DNA from: Glandiceps talaboti
Lineage: Eukaryota > Hemichordata > Enteropneusta > Spengelidae
Length of the DNA: 64,000 nucleotides
Direction of reading: 5' to 3'
Assembly: GCF_964340395.1 (NCBI RefSeq)
Contig: NC_135558.1
Location: 4,947,501 to 5,011,500 of the forward strand
Part shown: one piece after another, positions 44,001-56,100 of the stretch
Numbering within the stretch: position 1 is the stretch's first letter
Layout: each line of letters opens with the position of its first letter
Notes under the pieces: generated by a model
The model's database searches: none
What the model saw: only the letters and a program-made list of their open reading frames with translations
What the model was told of the DNA's origin: nothing
Made by a program: the position numbers and the translations under genes

Positions 44001-47000
44001 AAATACAATATCTAGAGTCAAAAACATACAGAAACAACAAAAACAAAAATAGATAATTATAACTATATATAAAACACTAAACTACAGTTTAATATAATTA
44101 TAATTTATGTCTATCTGAAATAGCAAAATTTCAAAGCAATGTAAATGCATTCACATGATATTCACATATTAAATAATTTAGGTTTGAAATGTTTCCAAGA
44201 AAGAACTATACTCATGATTGACTGTTCTAACTTTGTTTTATTTGTGCCAGCCCCAGAACAATAAGTAACTGATACATATGTAATGAGATAGGTTTCAATT
44301 ATTTCCATGATATTTAATATCGTGAATCATTATTCTGATTAGACTGTAAGATACATCGTGTTGTTCTGCCCTCACCAGCCTCCTTTCTCTCTGGGAGCAG
44401 TTGACTGATGTGTGAGGGCGCCCCATCACAGTGTACCTTATATACGTACTATGTTGTTATTTATTCTTCTGACTTTTGACTGTTCTTTGTATGATTTTTA
44501 CCAGTCCCAGAACAATAAGTACAAGACTAGTATGTGCCGTGATGTTACACAACGTGGTGGTTGTCCTAGAGGTGCCAACTGTACTTTTGCTCACTCTCAA
44601 GATGAACTTGAGAAGTAAGTACTTGTAAATTGTTATAAAAAATCATAAATACAACTTGCGAAAAATATCACTGCTTGCTCATAGTGATTAGGAATGAGAC
44701 AAGGTTCATGCAAAGACATGCAATGTAATTAATGTCAGTAACTTGTCAAAGTATAAACCCTGTGGGATCCCAGATCCCGTGCATAACTCTTTACTTTTTT
44801 TATAATGCAAAGTGTAATAAAAATTTAGTGTGACTGTTACATTTACATTTACATGTAGGTTTATTATGGACAGTTTATTTTATACCATGACTAACTTCCA
44901 CATGATCAGAGACACCTACTCTTGTTTTTGTATCAGTAGTATTGTTTCCTTTGCCTATCATATCTTTGCATGAAGTCTTCTGTTACCTCACTTCATTCAA
45001 CTTCATGTATAAACTCAGCTTGTGTCACTTCAATATGGTAGAAGATCAGTTGAATCATTGTAGTAGTTTTTTTTTTTTGTAAATTGCCCATATAGAGCTT
45101 ATAAACTCAGACTCACCTTACACCATTTTGATTTTCAGATTCAGACAAAAGAGTAGAAGAGCTCACATGAAAGGGAAACCACCAGACAAGAAATCTGACA
45201 ATGATGATAGGTGTTTGTCTGACGACCAAGAAAGCAGTAGTTCTGGTCAACTTTTAGCTAGAGGCAGTGAGAGTCCATACATAGATACTGATAGATTTGA
45301 AGATGATGAGACCAAGTCACTTATGAGTGAAGTATCCTCAATGACTTCTGTGTCAATTAGCAGTCGTGTGTAAGTTTTAAGTTTAAGTTTATTTATTTTC
45401 TAAAGCGCCTTTTCTATTTAGAATATTCAAAAGCGCTGCACATAAAATACAAAAACATAAATAAGGTGTATGCTACAAAAACAAGTATACTGTTAAGACC
45501 CTTAAAATGTCAAATGTTAAAAGGATAATGAATGGTCATTAAAATTATAGACTGAGACTTATTATAACAGCCTTAAAAATGTCAAATATTAAAACGAACG
45601 TAAATGACCACTAAGATAATATAAATTTTGTACTCCGAGTCAAATAACCAAATCACAATTCATGATACATTTTAAAGAGGTGTGTTTTAAGTAGTGATTT
45701 ATTTTAGTGATGTCTACCCAAATGCCCAAATAAGGCCAGGCAATATCAATAAGTGTTTTATTCTCAGGCACATAGACAAGGGAATCCCTGATAAGACTTC
45801 TTTGCAACATTGATATTGCCCTAGGGAAAATAGAACAAAACTAGTGCTCCTATATGCAAATTAACATCATTATGGGTGATGATTCCATATCACATGATAC
45901 AATCTAAGCCAATCATTGACGGCTATTTGACAATGATGTGTTATAATGAATGTTATCATATACGCAGTATCCATTCCAGTGCAACTTAATGGAGAGCATG
46001 CGCATTGAACCCGGGCAGTAATTTTCCGTATCATGTCCTGGTACACTTTGCCCAAATATGGCAAATGGCTTGCTCAGTAATATCATTCGCTTAGTGATTT
46101 GGCCTTGTTAATTTCTTCACTATTTTTTACATTGTTGAATATTTCACTGCCAATTTATGTGATTATGTGATTCAAATGATGTTTCCATGCCACTACATGG
46201 GGTATATGATGAAAAACCTTTATGGCCCAGATATGGATATTGCGGACATCAGTAGTATGGCTTACCGTTATGTCCTTTCAACATCCATACACCCTCAGTC
46301 TGCAAAACCCATATCCGGGCTGTAAAGATTAATATGATATACATTTGATTGATTTAAAACAGTGATTCTAATAATGGTACAACCAGTCCTATGATTGCAA
46401 GAAATACACCAACACCTGACAGAGTATTTAGCCCTCATGGAACCAATCCCTTACCACCTGTCAGATACGATTCACGTGAAATGTATGGAGAAGGTAAGAA
46501 CTAAAGTTGATGATCAATTTTTGAGATACAACTTGCATGAAATTTATGCAGAAAACAAGGTATCAAGTTAATGATTGTTTTTTGAGATAAGACTTGTGTG
46601 AAATGTATACAAAATAAGATTAATTTGGAATCCAGGATGATCAATTTTTGAGATGCAACTTGTGTGAATTCTCAGTACCTGAAATAGCATATTACTGCCT
46701 AGGCACATCATAAACATACCAAACAGTCAGTTCTTTTGTCAACACAATAACTTCCACTCCATGCACGTCACATGCATTACTATAGGCGTGTGAGAATAAG
46801 CTGACCATCATGTTCTATTTTGACCCTCTAACATGAGGTAAAATGCTATTGCAGGTACTGAGAATAAGTCGACCTCCTTGTTCTATTTTGACCCTCTAGC
46901 ATGAGGTAAAATACTATAATTGCAGGTACTGAGAATAAGTCAACCTTCTTGTTCTATTTTTACCCTGTAGCATGAGGTAAAATGCTATTGCAGGTACTGA

Positions 47001-50000
47001 GAATAAGTCAACCTTCTTGTTCTATTTTTACCCTCTAACATGAGGTAAAATGCTATTGCAGGTACTGAGAATAAGTCAACCTTCTTGTTCTATTTTGACC
47101 CGCTAGCATGAGGTAAAATGCTATTGCAGGTACTGAGAATAAGTCAACCTTCTTGTTCTATTTTTACCCTCTATCATGAGGTAAAATGTTATTGCAGGTA
47201 CTGAGAATAAGTCAACCTTCTTGTTCTATTTTGACCCTCTATCATGAGGTAAAATGCTATTACAGGTACTGAGAATAAGTCAACCTTCTTGTTCTATTTT
47301 GACCCTCTAGCATGAGGTAAAATGTTAATACAGGTACTGAGAATTGTATGCAGAAGGTAAGGTATAAAGTTGATGATCAATGTTTGGCTATGGTGAGATT
47401 AAATTGCTTCCTAAAACATATCAGTTATGAATTATACTTTTAGTAAACAATTGTGCCCCAGTATGAATTGAGGATCTGGTAGGATAGAGGTTTTATTGTT
47501 AATGCTGTGTGCTAATATAGGTTACAATGGATTGTATGCTCCCGGGGAGTTGCGGCACTATCAAGGACCGGTGTGCCATTATAGGTCCATGCAAAGGATA
47601 ATAATTGTACAGCATTTTGAACACATTGTGGGAAAGCATTATATAAAAATTAATATTATTATTATAATTATTATTATGTGACAGGTTACCTCAGAGAAGC
47701 AGGGGATGCAACGGTATACCCACATCATCAGTATCCAGCAGGACCAGGCTACAGACCACCCAGTCAGCCGTACCTACCCCATGAATCACGTACACCATCT
47801 ACTCCCAGTCAGCCGTACCTACCCCATGAATCACCCTATGACCACTACTATAAACAACCCTACAATCAGTACCCTCAATACAGATCGGATGAGGCATATA
47901 TGAGGGGAGTACCATCACCAAGGTATCCTGATGAAGCCTACACCAGGAACTACATAAGGAGTACATCACAAGGCTATCCAGATGAAGGTTATAGAGGAGG
48001 AGCCATGATGCCTGGCACTATGGGATATGCCCGAGATCCAAAGGCATATCCAGAATCGTACACCGGTCATAGGGATAGGTATTATATGGATACAAATGAG
48101 AGTCCAGAACTAAGCTACCATTCCAAGATTACACACAGACAGGTAAATTTGTTTTGCAGTTCTGTTTTCAGTTCCGTTGAACAGCAGTCAAGCCAATATC
48201 ATTTCTACTGAATAATGATACAGTCCAACTCATGAAATCCTTTTTACATACATATATATTATTTATTTGCCAGAGGTCGAAAAAATTTTTTACATATCAA
48301 GTGAGGAAAATGAAATAATCAAGTAAACACATCGCCAATGAGAAAAAAAAAGTATATATAAAAGAATAACTTGAACTTCTGGCTGGACCACAAAAATAGT
48401 TTGTTCAAACTAGTCGAGTTCGAGCCCCAAGGAAAACATATACAGTAATATGATATAAAAATAACCAAAAAAACTTTTCATCTATAGGCTAGCATCAGCT
48501 CAGCATTAGAGATATATATGTATGTAAGGGCCAATACATGGAGTGCTAAACATTGTGTCTAGACTGCCAAATTAACAGCAGTCCAGGGCATGCATTGTAT
48601 AGACTTCTAAACATTGTGTCAGCACTGCCAAATTTATAAGGTGGTTGTCTGTTTGACCAATGCAAATGAGTATATTTTTATAGCTGAAACAATTCACATG
48701 GCTAAATCTGATTTCTAAGTGTAAAATTCGAATTGTGTGCCCTGAATGTTGAACTATGTTTTCTCTGCAGGATCATAGTATTAATGAACTACAAGACATA
48801 AGGAAAGTGTTGGTATCACAGTTAGATAGCTTACCTGTGTCTTCACACTCTATGGCTGTTCAGCAATCAAGATCTACTCCAGCTCAGCCCGTAACTCACT
48901 CCACATTTAATGCACCTATGAGATCTGGTGCAACAATTGTAGCTACAAACAAAATGAGTAGAGAAACTTCCAGCAGTAGTGGAAATCACAGGGCATCTAC
49001 ACATCTCATGTCACACTCATCACACAGGCCTGTCAGTAGTTATACCATAGACAGGGATTCTCATGCCAAAGAACGCGACTACTTTGGGGAGAGAGTAAAA
49101 GAGGAGGCATATCACCAATGCAGAGATTCTCCGGAATATAACCCTTGGAGGACGGAAAGTGGCGTTACCTTGGCAACATCACTGAGTGCTGTTAATAAAA
49201 CACCCCCGACTTCAAGCACGACTACACTGAGTAAGACTAAAGTGCGTCATATGTCTCTTGAAGATGACCAAAGGGAACTGCCAGGTTTTGGTGATGGTGA
49301 AAGATCTTTCGACTCGGCTCCCCCAAGAACTGATCACAACCACCAGTCTTTGTCAGACAATGCAGAACGTGGTCGTAAAATACGCCAGGAGATGGAACGT
49401 TTGGCTGCCGAAAAGCTGCAGGCAGAAGAAGATGAACTCATTCCATTTGAATACCAAGCGCCACGTGTCTCAAAGTACGGTCCGATTAGCCGTATGTCGC
49501 GATCTATCATGCATGAAACAGGACCATTACAAGCAATGCCGACTCAACGCATAGAAACAACAGCTGTTATGTCATACAGTGATTCTCAAGTGTCTGCACG
49601 ACTACAGTCAACAAGACATGCTGAGAAGGCTTCATATGGACATGAAAAACAACCAAAGAGAACAACGGATTCAAATGTGCATGAAGATGAAAAAGCAAGG
49701 CATTCAAAACCATTAGAGAGGTACATATAGATATAAAACTGATAACACATACCATTGTTGAACTTATGTTGGGCGCTAAATGTATGTTTTACAACCAGTT
49801 TTGTCACAAGATTGTTAGATGATTTGTTAGTTCACATTTTCATATACTTAGTATTTTGTGATGCATCAATGCAAAAAACAATTTTTAGTAAAAAAAATTT
49901 TTCATGAAATCCATAACTAATTATACGAAATATTTGGAACAAAGTGACCTATTACATATGTACTTGTTTCAGAATACTGGTATTTTATGAATTTTGAAAG

Positions 50001-53000
50001 CACAGCAATCATAATGGAACCAGAAAAAAATGCAAATCAACTAATTTATATGCATGAGGAAAATGAAGTCATTTGCATATTGATTTTTTTGCATGTTATT
50101 TCAATGCAACTTCTGATCTTTTCTCCACCAGTAAATGATATTTAGATTGTTGAAAAAACAGTTTACTTTTTTCTGATATCAGAGTTCACAGTGCCTCAGA
50201 CAGAGCTGGCGTACCACCCCAATCAACTGCTGAAAGGGAACAACTGAAGATTGAACTCCGTCAAGTAGATCAACAGATCAGACAACAACAAGTCAGAGTA
50301 AGGCTATAAAATGTTGCAGCACAAACAAGGTCACTTTGGCATTTCACTCATGGAACATTATATTTTTTTACACACATGCTTCACATTCAAATGCAATATA
50401 AACCATTTTAGAGGTGTCACACAGCATTGAGGTGTAGAAACAGACAAGTTAACATGTTCCTATCAGTAGAAAAGTTGAAGGCATTAAAATGATTTTATCA
50501 AGTCATTGTGTAATTGTTTCAACAGAAGCCAGTTGCAACTTCACTGTACAAAAACTGCACAATGTATTTGTTTTAAAGTAAGTAAGTAAAGGATCTCGCT
50601 ATGTGTGTGCTGTCTCTTATGTTGTTAGTTTGGCGTTGACGTGTATATCTTTATGTAAAAAAAAATATTGTGTCCAAGAGTGAAATATCAAGGTGATGCC
50701 ATTTGTCCTGTATTTTCATCCATGGATGTACATGTCTTTCTGTGATCCATGTGTTGGCACAAAGTCCTTTGGCCTTTGAACATGGTAACCATTTTCAACC
50801 TCTGAGTCTCTTTTTAAGTCAGTTTGATGCAGTACTGATACATGACAGATAATGATTTCTTGTGATGTCAAAAATTTGGTGTTCCATATTTGTTACTATG
50901 TGGTAACTCATCATTGAAGAAAAAGCCACTTTTTTCATTTTAACTACAAATTTTTTTAATCTCTTTTGTAAGACTGAAGAGAGCATGCTGTGCATACATG
51001 TTTTGGTCGACATTTTTTGATCCTGAACCTGTGAGAGAAGAATTTTTGGCTTTAACATTATCAAGTTTAAATAAAGCGCAATGATAATAATGTATGATAA
51101 AAACATTTGTGATTTTTCTTCATTTCTGATGTAACTTTTGATATCCACAGAAAGCTAGAGATACATTGATCCTACACCGTGAAGAGACTGCTATCTCAGC
51201 TCATACAGATCCTGACCGTGAGACCCCGTATCTAGATGATGGGCTGTTGGCTAGAAAGCTACAAGAAGTAGAGTTAGACATACAAATGAAAACACTTGTA
51301 CCACATGTAAGTGTACACTTTCTCTCTCTTAGCTGTATGAATACATAAAGCATACAATATTACATGTCAAATATCCATGATTTCTAAGATATGTAGATAG
51401 GAATGTAAAGTGCCTGTCAAATTTTTGATTCCTCAAAGTAGAACAAGTCTGATTTTTAACAAGCTGTTGTTAGGGAACAACTGAAAGGTATTGTGTAACT
51501 TGTTGTTAATGTGACATTTCAGTGACTGTAGTATGACATAAATATTTGTACAGTTTTTATAATAGACTAAATTTTCAATGGTTGTGTGTCATCAGATGTA
51601 AATAAAATGCACTTGAACTTTGACAAAGACTATGTTTTATACCATCTGAAGTACAAATTCCATAACAGTCAAGTAAAGTGATTGCACTGTGTGTTGCAAT
51701 TGTTTATAGCATTCATCTTGATAATCCAAATGTAAAAGTGTACATTTACAACTGTTTTAATCATCAACCCAGTATATGGTGTCTCTCAATGTAATCAATC
51801 TGTAAACAATGTTAACAGAGGAAAGAATGTATTACTAAATAGTAAATAATTCGATTCGAATCGAAACAGGTTCAGAATTTAGGTGGGGACAGGGTTAATG
51901 ACCAGAGTGTAAATTTAGATGCCATAAACCATTGTCTGAATCTCATGGAAAACTAACTACAGTATTATCACAATCATTCACAATGTATTCAGTTGACTGC
52001 TTGTTAGCTGACACCATAGTTTACAAATATTGACTATATCATTCAGGCCACATGTTGACTATAATTGCATTAAAGTATTATTTTATACATGATACGATTG
52101 CTGTAAATGAGTGTGGCACACAGTGAAATCAGGTTATTTGGATTTCTAGGCTGTATAGCACAGTAAGGAGAGTGTAATATTTGCACTGTAGATGTTAAAG
52201 AAATTTCAACCTCTTTTTACAAGGGGATACTTGTTGGTACACAAAAAACTACTAAAACCAATCTATATCAGTCTTTTTCAATTTTAATTTGAGGTTGTAA
52301 TGTACACTTGGGTAAAATACTTCATAAAACCACCAATTGATTAAACTATTTGAACATAAACATAATGTTAATATCAACACATGCTTCCATGGCAACAAGT
52401 AACATCTTCTGACATCGTTACCACTGTTGATGGCAACCGACTAGCTTAGTACCGGTCCTGTGTTACTGTTAGCACTGAAATAGTATAGTGTTAACTTTTC
52501 AGACAAGTGCAGACATTAACTACTCCATGTGCTAAAACACATTGTATGTGAACCATTAGTAATATTGAGATAGTTCAGTGAAATCTAATGCTAGCATAGT
52601 CATTAAGTGGTTCTTTAGTTTCATATATTCAAACTAAATAAGTTAAAAAAAAATATGCCTTGATGGATATATTAGTTTGAAAGGATGGAATATGTTCAGT
52701 GCATGTACATATCTGTAGAGCAACTGTATATTTCAATCTTTCTTTCCTTGACCTTCTGTTGCTATAGAATTTTGTTGAGATTCTCAATGAGAATGACAAG
52801 ATGGACGACGAGAGGCAGGTGAGACTGAGGTCAAAGGTGAAACTAAGACTGTAGTTCATAATCAACTCTGAGTAGGTGATTGTGAGAAAGACAGTGAAAG
52901 TGATGAAAAAAAGTGAAAAAATTGTTCATTTTAAAGCATGTCAGAGTTTTCAGTGAGGGAAGCAGGGAGGGAGGGAGGGAAGGGGGAGGGAGGGAAGGAG

Positions 53001-53085
53001 GGAGGGGGAGGGAGGGAAGGAGAGAGTGGATGAGAGGGTGAGAGAGAGAGAGCGAGAGAGAGAAAGAGTCTGAGAGAGAGAGTCT

Positions 53086-53178
<93 letters not shown>

Positions 53179-56100
53179 GCACAGACAAAATGTGTGTGTT
53201 AGTGTTCAGATCCCTGAATTCCACCTATCCTTTTGTCCATGCATATCCACATGTCAACCATGTTTCTTCTTAAGCTGTGTACACAGTTGAGATAATAATT
53301 CACGCTTACATGATCAGACAGCTCAAGACTGTCAAATTTAATGGCATGGCAGCCCTGCATGTTGTCAAAGTAATGAATTGAATTGTTTGTCAATATCTCG
53401 GTGATCTACAACATAGTGACTTGATCAAATGTCAATCTTCAAACTTGAATGTCAAGATCAGGGCATTCTAGCAAATTAAAAGATATGAGAATGAGATAAT
53501 ATGTGTTGTGTGGCGTGAAGTATACATCATAATTAAAACTTGAAGTGTTTGTATTTTACTCAATGAGATAGACTCGAAAATTTTTCATAATGTACATGTT
53601 TTACAGAAATAGTCAAATATTGATTAAAATTTTATCATGTTTGTGTTTTACAGAAAGACACGGACACACAGAATGATATTGCAATTGCCAGACAACTGCA
53701 ACAAGATGAGATAGAGTACAGAAAACATGGTGCTCCTAAACCACAGCCACCTGTAGTGCCAGTTACTAGCAGACCTATCCCTCCAGAAATGGTTAGTTTG
53801 GCGTAAAATGCAGCAAATGTGAAAACAGAAGGGATATCAGCTTGGGCATACAACATGTATAAAGTGCCACAGGCTTATAGGAATGAAGTATTTACCCCCA
53901 AAATACTCTTGAAATTGTTGTCTTGTGTCATGGTTTAACTATCACCAGGTTTTGACTAAGCTGAATCTGGTTTCGTAGACCAGACCTACAATGTAGGAAG
54001 TCTGTCTTTAGCTACATGTATGTATTAAAATGTCCCCGATTCTATATCCTTTCTGTTTTCATGTAAGTGCTGTACTGTACTGTGATTGAATGGAATGTGA
54101 AGTTGTTATGTTCTCTCTAGAATTCTTTTCAGTAGAGGTTTCACAGCTCAGTAACGTATACTTGGTACGTAAGTTCCCGGTTGGACGACTAGAAGGTGGT
54201 ATCCATTTTAGATACTATTTTGTGTAATTTTCATGTATCGAGAGGGCATTTAGATCTTCACACCCTTGTTACGTATTCGGGGTGAACATTACAGAATATT
54301 TCATCTCAGCTTGCAAATGTTATTGAATATTGTATGAAGATCAGTGAGAGTGATCACAAGGTTACATGTTGAGATAGACCTTACATGAAAGGGTCTATGG
54401 ATAGACACAATAAAGATAACACACAAACATCACTTACACAGTGTCTGCTCTGTATTTTGTTACATTTGTATTTTGTGTTTGTTAGCATTCACAAAATACA
54501 GAGCAAACACTAAGGGGTGCTTATTATTATCTTTGTGGTGTCTATCTCAACATGAGACCTTGTGATCAGTCTCACTGATCTTATACACTGTTTGATAGCA
54601 TTTGCAAGCTGAGACAAAATCTCCTGTAGATTCATATGTGTGTACTGAATTATTGTAGTGTTCAGTGGGAAGCGAGAGAAAATTCTACAAATCTGATTGA
54701 AAATAATAAATAGAAGACACAAGTTAAGTGTTTTCATTTCAAGTCGTGTCTCTGTAATGTAGAATGTCATGGGTAATATTCAATTTAAGCTTCTTGAAAA
54801 AATCTGAGGTGCGAAACTAGTTGAAGACTAAAGCCATTCTTGTACCCTAACATGTATACTACTGATAGTGACACTTAGAAGTTGACCTGTGACCTCATGA
54901 AGTAGCTTGAATTGATCATGAAAAAGAAAGTGAAATATATGGATGGAGGTATCAATATTTCTTAAGGGACGATCACACAATGTCACACAAGCTCAATAAA
55001 CGAACTTTTAGGGGGTTACAGGAGTCTGGCTTCAATGCTATTGTTGAACTTCATTTTCACACTTCTAACCAAATTTCAAAAAATGTTCATGCCTTCAATG
55101 ATGACAGTTCTGTATTTCTAATGAGATGTTGACAAGTTGATTAACCCTTTCATTCCTAGAGACGACATTGGAATAAATAGAAACTTGATTGTAAGAACAT
55201 TTTCTAAAATTTAAGAATATTACTTCATTGGGAAGTAATATTTCTTGAATTCTGGTCTAAAATAAAGTTGATCTTTTTCCAAAAATTACAGAGAAACAAG
55301 AATTTTTGTTCAAAAATTTTGGCAGGAAAGTTTCTAGTCCTGAAAGGGTTAAAATTTACTTCTGATGTGATATACAATGCTGGGTTCCTGTTAGTATTAT
55401 GTGTTTACCATAATGTTTTTATATTACATTGATTGTAGTGCTGTCACAGCTACAATTTTCAACATGGTTTACATCATATATAAATGTGTCGATTGTCATA
55501 CTTATGAACGTTTATTTACGGGAAGGGGTTTTGTCCTCAATCAGAACAAGATTTTTGTTCATTAACATTGTGCGATTGTCCCTAAACTGAGAAAGTTTCT
55601 TGCTAGCTTTGCTTGTCAGAAAACACAGGGAAAGTCAGTAGGTCTTGGTGTTTTTTTATAGTGGACAAGTGTGTCAGCATGCCAACATTAAAACAGAGAA
55701 TAGAGATCTAAAACTTTTCCTTATTTTGTCTTTTTAAAACAGCCCATGTCGGACATCTGGTCAAGTGATATTCCTGCAGGGTTCGGTTGGAAGTGGTAGT
55801 GATAGAATTATGAATGTAACGCTGGTATATTGTTAAATTATATTCAGTAATTTATTTGTCATCAGAATGCCGACAAAATCAACACACAAATATCACCAAT
55901 ACTCCCAAATTACCCAAAACGAAGTGTTCAAATAGTAGACATCAAGTGAAAATTGTTTCTATTTAAGTTGATAACTCTTTCAAGTTATCAATAAAATGAA
56001 CTTGAATTGAAATTTTTCTGAGATTCTCCAGAAATACTAAATTGATTTCATTTGCAAGTATTTAGGTGAAGTTGTCAATATTATGATATGATGAAAGACA

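Noticed and set aside
47706-47903. 65-codon frame overlapping Roquin exon 10
   Set aside because: It is an out-of-frame shadow of exon 10, whose Roquin frame is supported by phase and composition.
49258-49554. 98-codon frame inside Roquin exon 11
   Set aside because: It is in another frame of the conserved exon; the Roquin frame matches vertebrate proteins.
52931-53224. Leu/Ser-rich 97-codon - strand frame
   Set aside because: Translation of the GA microsatellite.
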